Shown piece after piece: positions 35,413 to 47,929 of a stretch of 64,000 nucleotides of DNA. Numbering within the stretch: position 1 is the first letter of the stretch; every line of letters starts with the position of its first letter. This DNA comes from Cymbidium sinense (lineage: Eukaryota > Streptophyta > Magnoliopsida > Asparagales > Orchidaceae), in the NCBI GenBank assembly GCA_021442155.1, contig CM038225.1, positions 79,744,925 to 79,808,924 of the forward strand, in the 5' to 3' direction. Position numbers and translations under genes: made by a program. Below the pieces are notes generated by a model, which made no database searches, was not told where the DNA came from, and worked only from the letters and a program-made list of their open reading frames with translations.

Positions 35413-36923
35413 TTAACTTCGGCTCTTCAGAGATGGTAATGAGGACTTGATTAGATAGTATTGGTCCTCCTGCGATTGTTTCAATTTCTCTAACTGTTTG
35501 ATGATTATTTTATTGTTTCTGTGATGATTATCCTGGTTTCCGCTTGAAGGTATTGTTTGTTTGAGTGATTGATTCTTCACAAATCGACGAGATATCCTGT
35601 CAATGAGCCTCTCAATTTCTTCTTGAGTTGTTTGTATGCCTCTGAGCATGTCCATGACCGATGGAAGCGACAATATTGCCTTTCGATTCCTCGAATTTGG
35701 TTTCAGCGGATGCGCCACTGATATTTTCTTCATCTCAGCCATTGGGAGGTTAACATGAGATGTGTTCGCCGCGTGTATTCCTTTTCGCCGGTTCACATCG
35801 CTTGATACGGGGTCGGGAGGGAGATCACGACGCCTTGTTGCTTCTTTTCGATAGACCGGTCGGGTGCTTTTACATTTTTCTATAGATTACTCAAATTATT
35901 TGCGATGGGCAGTAATAGCCTCATCAACAAAGATTTGTGCTTCCACACGATAAACCAAGTCGGCATATGAGCGGATCGTGTCTCGCATTAGTGACAAGTA
36001 AAAAGGCCCTGGACGGAGTCCTCCAAGGAAAACTCCTCTTAATAGTTCAGGGTCTACTCCAGGTATTTGACGAGCTTCTAAGGAGAACCTTTGAAAGTAT
36101 TCCTTAAGTGATTCTCCTCATTTTAATGAGAGATGGGAGGAATCTTTAATGATCCTCGGTTGCAATGAACTGCTCTACAAAAATTTTGGCAAGTTCACAA
36201 AGGTATGGATGGATTCCCTGGAAGGGAGTATAACCAAGTGCAGCTTGTCCCTTGTGGGTATTGGAAAGACGACAAAGCAAGCAGGTCGAGTTGCTGGATA
36301 TGCATGATAGTCTGTAATGGTCGATGTGTTCATGGCCGCCTCATCATAGAATCAAACGGAAGCTTGAAACCCACGGGAATAGGATGTTGAAGAATAGCTT
36401 CAGCTAAAGGTGAGGATTCCTCATAGCAGCGGTGAGGGGGAAGATTTCTATCTTGGAGTTGAAATTCATCTTGCATTAAGCGTCATAATTTTGCACGTAT
36501 AACATGACGAGTGGGGTCAACAGGACGAGAATGTGTCAAGCTACCAGTAATAATTAGTGGATTAGCAGTCGGTTGAGCTGCATGTGATGGATGAGTAGAA
36601 CTTGCGGTGTCAAAGAGATTAGCATCACGGTCTCTACGCGGAGAAACTTCAGTGTCAAGGAAATTAGCATTTTGACCTCCCCAACTACGATCTTGGGGAG
36701 ATGTATTTTCATGGGTAAATTGTGTTCCTTGCAAAAGTCGAATCATCTCATTTTGAGACTCTTCCATTCGGCGCACACGATCTTCTACAAAGATCTCTGT
36801 CGCGCCTTCACCGACAGGGTCGCGTCTATCAGGGGGAAGTGAGGCAGAAGGTTGGCATCCTTGGTTCAAGGATTGGTTTGAGTGAGTTGAGCGAGAGGCT
36901 CCATTATGAGTGTTATTGGCCAT
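35413..36923 (-). pseudogene. Tat gag, degenerate
   Basis: The N-terminal open part (36923-36483, starting MANNTHNGASRSTHS) is followed in other frames by PLAEAILQHPIPVGFKLP, GESLKEYFQRFSLEARQIPG, LLRGVFLGGLRPG and RSYADLVYRVEAQI. This is the capsid-like Tat Gag core. A Lys/Arg/Gln-rich tail lies at 35796-35413 (EEIERLIDRISRRF). The homologous copy at 59640-60680 shares the LAEAILQH and VGFKLP motifs. Several stops interrupt it. Confidence 0.87.
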
Positions 36924-36960
36924 AACAGGTGTTCATGAATTGTGATTGAAGGGTTCTCTT

Positions 36961-36976
36961 TCCACAAACGGCGCCA
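36961..36976 (-). promoter_or_regulatory. Primer binding site of the large Tat element
   Basis: The minus strand reads TGGCGCCGTTTGTGGA, three bases after the LTR end. The non-autonomous copy has TGGCGCCGTCTGTGGGAA at 49458-49475. TGGCGCC is a PBS class common in plant Athila/Tat elements; the exact tRNA was not assigned. Confidence 0.85.
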
Positions 36977-36979
36977 AAC

Positions 36980-37220
36980 TGTTGCGTGCTAGAAAACCAG
37001 TTACGATAGAGTAAAAGTTTTCACCTTAGCTTTGTTGTAAAATCCAGCACACACATAGGTATAAAAAGTGTGAACAATAAAACTCCAAAATTTTTACGTG
37101 GAAAACCTCGAAAAGAGGGAAAACCACAGGGCCTAGCCCAGTAAAAAGCTTACACTATATATCTGTTTCAGAGTACAAGATCTTCCCGATACCGGGATTA
37201 CAGAATTGTATATGAGAAGG
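36980..37220 (-). repeat. Truncated 5' LTR of the large Tat element (U5 end only)
   Basis: Only the last 241 bp of the LTR remain (CTTTTACTCT, the GCTAGGCCCTGTGGTTTTCC region and the ATATATAGTGTAAGC box, all on the minus strand). After 37220 the match to other LTRs stops and AT-rich intergenic DNA follows. U3 and the LTR promoter are therefore missing. Confidence 0.88.
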
Positions 37221-39650
37221 GAACATCTTTAATTTCTTAAAAATATAGTTCAAAATAAGAGAAACATAGAAATGAAGTGTTTGAAATATCTCCATAGTTG
37301 AATTGAAAAAGATCCCAATTAAGATAAATTTGATTGAAAGAGGATCATAAACATCAACTATCTTATTCTTAGAAGATGTAAAGATGGGAGCAAAAGAGGG
37401 GATGGTGGTACTAGAAAATAAACCTTATATATTTTTGTAGTGATCCAACCTATATTAGATATATAATATTTATATTTTTGTTTAATGCATTGATAGTATG
37501 GTGAAGTTAATTTTTCTTATATGCATGTTTGGTCATTAAAAAGAGCATACGGTGATGTTAAAACAATTGTTTTGATCTATGTCAATTGTGTATAGTACTC
37601 ACAACTATACTTATGATTGTTTGATAATACATATGACCGACAATTATTAATATATTTAGGTTAATAATCTTGAGTATGTTTGATGAATTATGACAATATA
37701 GTGTAACATGCATGTGCAATTGTACTCTATGGAGTCATTTGACAATAAGTGATTTATCATAGGTAATTATTAATTACTAACATGATTGTCTAAAAGTTAT
37801 GATGGTATCATGGATTTTTTTTAAGTCAAATGCATTCATGTACTCATTGTAATATGCTTTATTATTCATATATACTCTATATTGATATACTCATGTTGAT
37901 ACATACTAGTACAATAGTAATATTATTCTATGATTGTGTACACAATCTAAGATAATTATTCATGATTATGATTTAATATATATATAAATTTTTTATATGT
38001 TTTCCATCAAACACCTTATTCTAGAATATATTGTACACCAAAAAATGAAATATTATATTTTTCTATATATGGAGCATGATGTGATTAGCATCCAAAAGTT
38101 GCATTTAATGTATTCATATGCATAAGAAAATGATTGGATGTTCTCCCATAAATTATGTTATATGGTAGGATGTGTCAATATTATTTGTATGTCATTTAAT
38201 GTTGATAACTATAGATATTTTATATTTCTTGCTTTTGCAAATCTATAATATTGTATCTTGAAGTTTATGATGAATATTTATATATGAAATATCATATACT
38301 TTATTTTTTAAATATCTATTAAACACATTGGTCACATTATTTAATCACCATCATATGTTATCAAGATTTATGAGTTATTAGAAGTATAAGTATAATATAT
38401 AGATATGGTAGTTCATATGCATCTAGATACCTAAGATTAGCTAGTTTTTGATGGGTTGGTGAAAATGGATTCATAGACTTGTATAACATATGTGTTAATG
38501 AACATATCTTATGACTTTAAAGGCATAAAGTATGCTTATTTCTAAACTAAAAAAAGGTAACATGGTTGTATGAAAGAATTTACATCAACTGACAATCAAT
38601 AAGGTGATAATCTTAATGTGTGGTATTTGTCACCTGTAAAAATATATGATAGTATTGATGATAAACACATCAACTAATCAATAGTTTTAATTATATGATT
38701 TTTTAGTAAACACATAATAACATAATTATTATAAAAGTTTCGTAAGATATACGAGATGTTATGATGATTCTTTGAAAATATTCAAGTTTTTTTTGTTCAA
38801 ATGTATTACAAATAAAGGCCCTTTGGAGAGCCAAAAGTAAAAATAAGTCTATTTAGTTACTCATTATGTATTACAATATTTTAATCTAATGCATTATTAT
38901 GATATTTTTTATTCAATAAGATTCAATATTAAGAATATAATGTGACATATAAATTATCATTCATTTTAGATTGTAACATAGTAAGTACAAATGCATTCCT
39001 ATATTTATATTATGAAATATGCAAAAAATGTTTATGAATTTGGTTATTAAAAATCTAAGTATTCTATTGTCATCGATATGCCATCTATTTATCATAATAA
39101 AAAAAAGATATTATTTAAGAGGCATATAGTTGATTGAAAAAGGGATGTAATGTAAGAGTAATGTAATTTAAATTGAATGTAATGTAGGTTATTTGATCGA
39201 AGATCATACAAATATAAAGATTTATTTTTATTGTTTGGTACAGTGAATGTAATATAATATTTTGGCTGATGAGTGGTGGTAGATCGATGGGTGGTTTGGC
39301 GTCTGTGAGGGCTAGTTGATGGCTAAAGGCTACTTGTGGTGGAGGTCGGCCGCCACTTGGTGGTGACGGCCAGCTAACAACATTGATGTTGGTCCGCCAA
39401 CAACAATAAGAGGTGGTCAACTGGGGAGATAATATTTACTTTATGCCAAATGATGTATTTCAAATTCATCCAAAATAGGTAAATTTTAAATACATTATAA
39501 ATAAGTCATTCAAAGTATTTTGAATAAACTCAAAATTCTTAAAGCATTTACATTGAAGCATTTTAAATACCCAAAAATAAAAGCCCTAGTGGTAAATTTT
39601 CTTTATGCCTTGATTGTAGATATTGACAGTGAGGACAATTCCAAATATTC

Positions 39651-39741
<91 letters not shown>

Positions 39742-40690
39742 ATAAGTATATAAATTATATATATTATAATGAATTTGTATTCTTATATAGAAAGTGCAAG
39801 AGATATAAGCATATAAGTTCTATTAGTAGACATCAGTTTGGATAATTAAATAATTTTATGCATATGTCAATTTTTTAAAGAATGATAATGTTGATGATGA
39901 GTGATATTCTCAATTTGTATGAAGGCAGTTAAAATTATCCATAGTAATTGATGCATTCTAAACAAAATAAAAACCTTTGATATATTACTATTATTCTAGA
40001 AATTTAAAAAAAATAACATATAAGAAATATCAAAATCATCTTTAATCTTCCAACATGTGTGGATATTTTTTAAAAGAAATATTTTATAATATTAGTAGAT
40101 ATTTTTTAAAGTATTATATACATGAGTTAATTCAAATTGAAAATTTGAATTAAAAATAAATGTTAAGTTTTATTAACATCATAGTTTATATCTTAAAAAT
40201 CAATTCTTTATTTAACTCAAATAAATTTTAATATTTTATTTTATTTAAATTAATCGTAAATATTTATTTAAAATTTTAAAAAAATTATTTAAATAAAAAT
40301 TTGAGCGCCTTGATTTTTTATTAATGGTGAAAAAAATTCAAAATAATATTGCAATGATATATAATTTTAAAATATGTTATATTTTTGAGAATTTACATAC
40401 ATACTTTATAATTCTTATATATATATCTAAAATATAAATTTTGATATTACTTATATAACACCTTAGTATCCTTAATATTAAAAAAAATTTTAAACTTCAT
40501 CGATTATGAAATAATCATTTATGAATCCTAATACTATGTGGTAAAAATTACAAGTTTTTTTAACTATCATATCTTTTATTTTATTTTATTTTATTAATAA
40601 ATTCTAACCAAATATTTTAAATTATCAATATCAAAATCAAGCCCCCATAAAAAAGTTTTAAATTTTTTTTTAATTTAATCAAAATTTTTC
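37221..40690. other. AT-rich intergenic DNA
   Basis: No supported gene. 39110-39430 contains TTTGGTACAGTGAATGTAAT-like text and a small GC island (GGTCGGCCGCCACTTGG) and could be a MITE remnant. A long (AT)n tract is at 39654-39737. A left-arm fragment of the 13224/40698 MITE family lies at 40384-40470. Confidence 0.5.
39654..39737. repeat. (AT)n microsatellite, about 84 bp
   Basis: This is the longest uninterrupted AT run in the window. The tail of the open frame at 39520-39753 is this tract. Confidence 0.97.
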
Positions 40691-40697
40691 TTAGAAA

Positions 40698-40957
40698 TTT
40701 TTTTGAAAAACTTACATACATATCACATAATTTTTATGCATTTAAATATTTAACTTCTAAATTTATATATTTACTTATCTAATACTTTCCTATATCTAAA
40801 AAGTTGCATTCCATTTCTTAAAAAGTGAATAATGATGATATTTTTGATAAGATATTTAAGATTGTGGTGTTATATATGTAGAAAAGTGAAGTTTAGATAT
40901 TAGATATATAAATACATAAAAATTATATGATATATATATAAATCCCTCAAAAAAATT
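40698..40957. mobile_element. AT-rich MITE, copy 2 (inverted relative to copy 1)
   Basis: The left end (TTTTTTGAAAAACTTACATA, then CATATCACATAATTTTTATG) is inverted at the right end (ATATAAATCCCTCAAAAAAA, preceded by CATAAAAATTATATGATATA). It is about 260 bp and non-coding, with the same centre as the copy at 13224-13466 in reverse. Confidence 0.75.
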
Positions 40958-41054
40958 TTGGCTACTCACTCACTTGGCAACTATTTACTTATCTTCATTC
41001 ATATATCTATACTCTAATAAATATATCGGATTCCATGCCCCCGCCAAAACAGAG

Positions 41055-41090
41055 CACGTGGTTATGTCAAACTCAGACATGCCACGTGGC
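41055..41090. promoter_or_regulatory. Pair of G-boxes (CACGTG), isolated
   Basis: CACGTG lies at 41055-41060 and the palindrome GCCACGTGGC at 41081-41090, about 26 bp centre to centre in a small GC-richer island. G-boxes bind plant bZIP and bHLH factors. No gene adjoins, so function is uncertain. Confidence 0.35.
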
Positions 41091-41099
41091 ATAAGTTTA

Positions 41100-41756
41100 C
41101 CCTGAGAAAGCATATACTATTTTTTTAGGCTATTTAATTGGTTGAAAAAAAAAATACAATATAAAAAAAATATAGTATAAAAAGATTACTTTACAATTAT
41201 TTGGTTGATGAGTTTATCTTTTTCTGTTTGGTAAAAAAAATATAATATAAAGTATTTTAAAATTTTGACGCCACGACGACTACCGGCTGGATGTGACGGC
41301 GGATGGCGTGACTTTTACATGCACAAGATATTTGGAATTTACCCATACACCAAAATATAACTGGTATTCTCACATTTAGAACCAGAAAATAAACAGAAAG
41401 TGAATATAAATGAATTTTACTTATTTAATTATATGTAAAGAAATACACGAAAACTATATTTTCTGGTTGAAAAGAAAAGAAAGTAAAAATTATTGAATAT
41501 GTTGATGTTTAGAAATTAGTGAAACTTTTTTCATTAATTGAAATATTAAATTAATAAATTAAATATATATTAAAATATAAATATTTTATAAATAAAAATT
41601 TACTACTTAGTTAAAAAAAAATTATAATATATTTATTTTAAAAGTGAAAAATTGAACAATATGGTGGACCTCTACATAACTTGAACTGATAGATAAATTT
41701 ATTTTAATGATATCTGTTATTTAATTTAAAATATTTTTTTAATTTGCTTTCATAGA

Positions 41757-41824
<68 letters not shown>

Positions 41825-42660
41825 AAAAATTACATAAAACTTTTATTTCTGATATGTTGATTAACTCTATAACTTGAACACTAAAATAAATAATTTACAT
41901 TACATCTCTTTTATATTACTTAAAATTGATCATTATGTTTTTGAAAATTTATTCCCATTATTTAAAATTTTGACTAAAAATATTCATTTAAACTTTCACT
42001 TTTTATGGTTTTAAATATTAATGAAAATTGAGATGAGATCTTTTGTCAAATCATCAGCCTAAAACTCATTTTTTTGCTGAAATTGACATCAAAAAAATAA
42101 ATTAAAAGTAATTATTTTGATGAAGTTGCTAAGTGAAATGAAACGAAAAAAAAATTGCATCATATCTTTGAGAATTATTTACTAAAACTATGAACGATAT
42201 CATCGAACCCACCCTTGAAAAAAAAAATAGTATGCGAAGCATAAAAAAACACTCGCTCGCACTATGGCCTCACAACCGGGGATAACACTTAAGAGAATAA
42301 GAGAATTAGCTCATACATCCCAACACATCATTAACAAGAAAAGTAGAGGAAATTCCAATTAATTAAAATCTTTTCGGTCAAATAATGACCTTAAAATTCT
42401 CAAATTCATACAAGATGAGAGCAAAACAGAAGGAAATGTATATCTGCAACAAAGTATGACAAAAATCAAAGCAAAAATATAAATAATGAACTCTGTATTT
42501 GGAAAATCAACTAACAGAACTCCAAATTCACAAAAATTAATACTCAAAAATTGTATACCCATAAAAAAAACTAAATTATAGTTGCTAAGGATACATGGTT
42601 TATCAACACTGAAGGCTCCATAAAGAACTAAAAGTTTTAACCCACAAACAAGGTGTCTAT
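41100..42660. other. AT-rich intergenic DNA with (TC)n/(TA)n microsatellite
   Basis: A compound microsatellite, (TC)n 41761-41805 then (TA)n to about 41822, is the only clear feature. The minus-strand open frame at 42359-42562 is not recognisable; it lies just downstream of the prolyl-tRNA synthetase relic but shows none of that enzyme's motifs. Confidence 0.5.
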
Positions 42661-42665
42661 AAAGA

Positions 42666-43386
42666 AGTGCTGACTTCTTCCAACTCTTTCACATGGGTTA
42701 TCAACACAAGGCTCCATAGATACCCCAAAATCTTTGCCGAAGTTTTCCGCACGCCTTTGAATTTACCACCACACTACCATTGGCAACATCACGAGGACCA
42801 ATTTCATTCCTCAAGGGGACACCCTGAAAAACATTTTATAATTTACAAGTGCTTAAATTTGCATGAAGCATTGGTAGAACAAGATATATAAAGTTTTTGG
42901 GAGAGAAAATTGCATTAACCGCACAAAATATATCATATTAAGCAAGCACGAGGAACAAAATACATTAAATAAGCACTTGGACCTCCTCTAATTTGTAGAA
43001 GTAATGAAGCATACTGCAAAGATGCATGGAGCTCAAGGAAGATTTTCAGCTGCCAATAAATCAATATCCGCACTTTTAAAATAAGTACACAGCTAGAGTT
43101 GATAAGAGAGCTAATTTAATTATTAAAATAAAGTTGAAGCTTTCATAAAACGAAAACGAGGAAAAATTTCAAGCAAACATAAATACATTGAAGTACATCA
43201 ATAATTAACCCGCAGGATGGCTGAATTTTTTGCTTCGATCTCCCAAAGATAGGATTTAAACTAACAACTTGTTTTGGTATTAACATGAATACGTAGACAC
43301 ATAATGAAGCAACACGAAGTAAGAATTCTTACTTTCATCTCTCAAAAATTAAATTTCCATCCTGGAGTCCGCTGCTCTGAATCGTC
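42666..43386 (-). pseudogene. Prolyl-tRNA synthetase pseudogene fragment (organellar type), two exons
   Basis: The upstream exon (43386-43333) reads DDSEQRTPGWKFNF, a stop in place of Trp/Tyr, then EMK, followed by a GTAAGA donor. The next exon starts at 42823 after a TTTTTCAG acceptor and reads GVPLRNEIGPRDVANGSVVV. Spliced in phase 0, EMK joins GVPLR, exactly the family's EMKGVPLR(I)EIGPRDV. The exon then drifts through two frameshifts (FGVSMEP, then LVLITHVKELEEVSTSL) and ends in a stop near 42657. Prolyl-tRNA synthetase charges tRNA-Pro; this part is from the anticodon-binding end. The fragment is dead. Because the intron is kept, it derives from genomic DNA rather than a reverse-transcribed message. 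It lies 770 bp from the PIF/Harbinger ORFs, on the same strand. Confidence 0.85.
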
Positions 43387-44156
43387 AATTTATTATCAAG
43401 TTATTCATTAAAATGTTCATAATAGATACGAATAGGGTATACTTTCACTAAAATACTAAACAACCATGATGGGCTAATAAATATCTAGCATACCTAGAAT
43501 GCTAGTATCTAAACACCTATGCTCATCAAAAAAGTTCCTGTAAATCAAGTCCAAAAAGCACAGTGTTTTTTTGATAGTTTGCAGCACATGTTCTTGCAGT
43601 GATAGAGAAAATTAAAAGCTAAAAGTTCAAATCAAGCATATACCATTCTTGAGAAAATGAAAAAAAAAATTTACATACAAAAAAAGAAAACAAGACAAAG
43701 AAGAATGAAGAACACTTATAATTTCACATGTTTTTACATAAGAAGCATGCAAGAAGAAGGATATCATAGTGCAGCCAAAAGAACTAATCTCACAATAAAC
43801 AATAAAAGAGCAAGTCTGACGGCATTTTTTTTCCATTCTCACTAATATTTTCTACATTTGTTCCAGCAACTTTATGATGACTTCTAGGTAGAATAATGGA
43901 TAATTTGACTTAACGATTGAGCCAAGCGAATCCAATAATGAATCAGAAAGACAATAGCATCGTCCACATTCAATCCACTTAAAAGTCAGATCAACTGAAA
44001 CAACAGCTCAAAAAATAGTTCATAGGCATTCGCAAAAATCATAGGAACTTCTATGAACCTATATTTGAAAGATATGAAGTATTTTACTCTTTCATCAATA
44101 ACACAAAATACAGACTCATCGGTAATAACATAATCACAAAATACAGAATCATTTTC
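43387..44156. other. Spacer between the ProRS relic and the Harbinger ORFs
   Basis: No further ProRS exon was recognised here. Small open frames on both strands at 43627-43845 are low-complexity (Lys/Phe-rich) and unsupported. Confidence 0.45.
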
Positions 44157-45154
44157 CTAACTCCTTCTGCATCTATCTGGCTTTCGATTCTTTAGGTCTT
44201 GCAAGAAAAGATCAATCATCAGGATTGTTTGATAAGTTCTCATAAATTGTGTAATCTTTTCGTAAAAACCTGGAATATTAGAAAGCTCTGTCATTAGTTC
44301 ATTGAAAATTTGTTTTTCCTTAAAATCTCTTGTTGAACTCTGAATTGAATTTGCAACTTGGGTTACACTATCAGCCATCATGGCAATATAATTATGTAGA
44401 GATTGATTACTTTCATTCTTTTTTACTCTTCTTGCGTTTAGTAAATCCTTTCGAAGATGAAGGTATTGATCGTTTTGTCTCCACTGTAGAGTCTGGTGTA
44501 AGATCCTCATCTGAAGAGTCAACATGTTGTGATGCATCTAAATATGTCTCCATCAAACTTGGACACTGCCATCATCTAAACTTATATGTTGAGTACCAAA
44601 AAAGTTTTAATTTCACGACTTTGCCCATTCTCCCGCGGCATGACCTTCACCACAAACTTTCTCCAATTTATTATAACTTATAATTGGAACATTTAAAAAG
44701 ACAACATCCTTTGGAAAAGCCTACAATGCAAGAAGTAAAAAAAACTTAACAAATATTTCTTAAAAATTTAATGTGACAAAACTATGTATTACAAAAAAAT
44801 ACCTGAATATGTGATATGTATCCTCTTGTCCCATCAATATCATTTTTTATCTTCATCCCAAGACACACTTGATTTTCTCTTTAACTCCTGGATGTGATTC
44901 CATACGCCTCTTTGATGTCTGATCTGATTCTTACATTGATCTGGTGTGACTTCAATTCCAAATTTCTATTTCAATTTATAAGAAACACCTTTGTACACAA
45001 TATCTTTGAAGCCTCGAGCACTTCTCATATTCGCATCAACATACTCACACATGATTTGTAAAAGCCCTAAAATCCATTTTGGTTTTGTACTCCAGACAAA
45101 ATGCTTTCTTTTAGTTTTTAGAGCTAGTGGTGGGTTAGGAGGAAGATTGTCCAT
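44157..45154 (-). pseudogene. PIF/Harbinger ORF1, Myb/SANT-like protein
   Basis: The N-terminal exon (45154-44966) has WSTKPKWILGLLQIMCEYVD and ARGFKD, the Myb/SANT-like DNA-binding domain of plant PIF/Harbinger ORF1 proteins. The C-terminal part (44537-44157) is helical and acidic (FNELMTELSNIPGFYEKITQ) and ends RCRRS. The middle lies in other frames, partly because of probable introns. In this superfamily ORF1 works with the transposase to bind the element ends. The adjacent upstream transposase on the same strand supports the call. Intactness is doubtful. Confidence 0.8.
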
Positions 45155-45464
45155 TTAACATAATTAGACAACCATTATATTAAAGCAAGTAGTAATAGTT
45201 AGTATGACTAAAAAATAAACTTATAAAATAAATCATGCCGAAAAAAGATAAATCTATAAAACTAAAGATCCTTTACTCTACCAGAAAACAAATATTTCTA
45301 TCATCCATTACATTTATATGTCAACAAAAAAGATAAACATCCAACATTAACAAATATTTGCATTATGTACTAACAAAATATGATTTACAAAAACATAATA
45401 AATATAACATCCCAAAATATGGACTATGTACTAGAAAGGATATTTCATGTCATTCAAATTCTAG

Positions 45465-46532
45465 CTAATAACTAACTTTGTTCAAGCGGCTCCACATTGC
45501 ATGAGCTATTTCGTCTCTTTTGTCCAACCACTCAACGGATTCTTCTATTACCCTTATGTTATGACTACTATTTTGTGCTCTCATAGCCCAATCATTCTCT
45601 TGAAGAATGAAATCATCACCCCCTTCTGAAATGATCCAATTATATAATATACAAGATGCAAGAACAATATTAACTTGTGTTCGTAATGGAAAAATATGGT
45701 TCACACTTGATAATTCCAAATCGATTTTTCAAAGAACCAAATGCACGCTCCATTGTAGTACGGAGTGATGAATGTCGAAGGTTAAAAAACTCCTGAGCAT
45801 TGGTTGGTCTATTGTTAGAGAATTCTTTTAGGTGATATCTTGTGGCACGAAATGGAGATATAAAACCCTTCATAGAAAAGCAGCCCTAGATAATACTTAC
45901 CTGTATGTAAACGTAAATCAATCATTTGCATAAGTAAAATACGTCTTGTAAGTGATATTTATGACAAAAATATTTTATATCAATAAATGAACATCGTCGC
46001 AAGGCATTGGCATCAGAAGATCATGAACCTTCCCACCCGGTAAGGCATATGTAAATCTCAAATCAAAGTCATCACAAAGCACATTTTAGTGGGATAAGGT
46101 TTTCTTCCTCTAAAGGCAGATTCATGCTCTTTAAGAACCTTAGCTTTAATATGGGTTCCATCAAAAGCATCGATATAATCCTAAAATTAATAACTTATAT
46201 TAATAAGAGCGTTAAAATACTTATATAAGATATCATTATCATACCTTGAAGAAAGGCATGAATCAGCACTTGATTGTATTTTTTATGGAGTCCAGATTTT
46301 ATCATCTCATGTCATAACTTCCTACAATATATAATACAACATTAAAGTACCAACTCAGCTTTCTCAGATCGTTGAAAGTTGAATAATAACCCGACACGCA
46401 TGTAGGGTATGTAGAAATATAGCAAACTTGTTCTTCAATTTTTACATTAAGCGTGTCTACAAGTAAACCTCTTGTGCAAAATAAATTGCATAATTTGAAA
46501 AAAGGTGTTTCTTTCATTTGAACCATATTCAA
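45465..46532 (-). pseudogene. PIF/Harbinger transposase (DDE_Tnp_4 / HARBI1-like), degenerate
   Basis: The N-terminal exon (46532-46302) reads ETPFFKLCNLFCTRGLL and NVKIEEQVC, the helical domain typical of plant Harbinger transposases. The catalytic part follows with DAFDGTHIKAKVLKEHE (first Asp, near 46170), GWEGS, a stop, then SDANALRR (second Asp, near 45990), and GFISPFRATRYHLKEF, FNLRHSSLRTTMERAFGSLK (Glu, near 45760). A frameshift after KNRFGII separates the tail (45719-45465: VLASCILYNWI). All three acidic residues can be found, but the internal stop and frameshift indicate a dead copy. Confidence 0.87.
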
Positions 46533-47929
46533 TAATCATCCAAGATATAATCTAGAAAGGTATGTCATTTGAATATTTCTCTTAAGATTTATTCTTTGTT
46601 GATCTCTCTAGTGTATCCAATAAAATACATATACATAATAATGAAGAATGCACATGAATGGTTAAAGAAAGTTGATTTCCATCTCAATATCATATGTCAT
46701 CATTTGTGAGGACCATCCTTCACTCTCTTGATGTGTCAACATTTTTTACAACAATGTTCACTATGTCGAGTAAAATAAGGAATAGTATTTTTGTACCTAC
46801 GAACATGGAATTGAACATAAAGTAAGGTAGAACTAAAAATTGATATCAAAAGACAAACAAAAAACAAATAAGGAACAACCTAAATGAAGGATCATCACAA
46901 AAATTAAACTGTAAAGACTTCCAATAGATTCAGGGAGTCCAACTTCATGCAACCCCAAAGCAGCATGGTTGGATGAGTAAAAGCCAAAAATAGATGCTAT
47001 ATTCAGAAAATAATCAAGTAAAGCCATAAATAGTTTGTCAAATGATTATTTTGTTTAGAGTCTTTTATTTAAGTGATTGATATCAAGTAAATAAAAAATA
47101 TTTGATTTTCTTAATTACCTTATCGGTATATCTCTAACTAAGAATATTATATTTTATCTGAAACTTTTTTCAGAATTTATTCCAAATCTATCATAATTCA
47201 TATGGAAAACATTCTTCTATATCATTTTAGTACAAAAAATTTTACTATTTTCCCCTTTTATTAATGATGTTTTGCTTTTACGTTAACTATCTTCACGTTA
47301 TAAGCTTAGAAAACAACAGTTCAACACCTATCACTGAATTGAATAGCGCACAAATTATTAAACACAGTTAACCCCAAGATCGCTAAGCACCCAGCAACAC
47401 TGGAATACTTTGTTTATTCTAGAAGAAATTCTCAGGATCAACCATATTCAAAAAAGTGATGCAGAAAAAAAGATAAGGCGATGCTATATTCGAAAGAGTA
47501 AAAGTGATGCAGAAAAAAAAATAATATACAAAGTTTGCCGGCGAATAAGTTCAAAAGCTGTAAGTTGGACAAATCAGATCTCTTCCGAGAAGAGTAGACA
47601 GATTACGGAAGATCAATAGAGGTAGAAGAACGAAAATTATATTTGGGATTGATTACTGAAAACTTTTCCCTTTCCGAGATCCTAAGGTATAATGTCGTCC
47701 ACCTCTCGAGGCACCGGAGCTCACCTGGGTATGCTAAGATATGGAGACCTAAGAGGCCTACGCTTGTTGCCGTGACTTCTAATTTCGGCGAGTATTTTAT
47801 TTACACGGAAAATAGCATAAGAAGGAATTCCAAATACCATAAATTTTTACACGTAATTTACTGCATACCAAATAGGGGAAAAATAAAATTGTATGTATTT
47901 AAAATGTATTACACCTCTTTTACACGGAA

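Larger units (their letters stand above)
27526..37220 (-). mobile_element. Ty3/gypsy Tat-lineage LTR retrotransposon, most complete copy
   Basis: This 9.7-kb element is read on the minus strand: truncated 5' LTR (37220-36980), PBS (36976-36961), gag (36923 to about 35413), protease region (about 35080), RT (34515-33994), RNase H including a second archaeal-type domain (33678-32998), integrase (32840-31808), tandem array 1 (31560-31308), antisense extra ORF (plus strand, 29402-31161), tandem array 2 (29178-28842) and 3' LTR (28345-27526). Tat elements are known for dual RNase H domains and extra ORFs, which supports the lineage call. Every coding part has stops or frameshifts. The outer ends of both LTRs are damaged and no TSD is visible. 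Confidence 0.92.
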
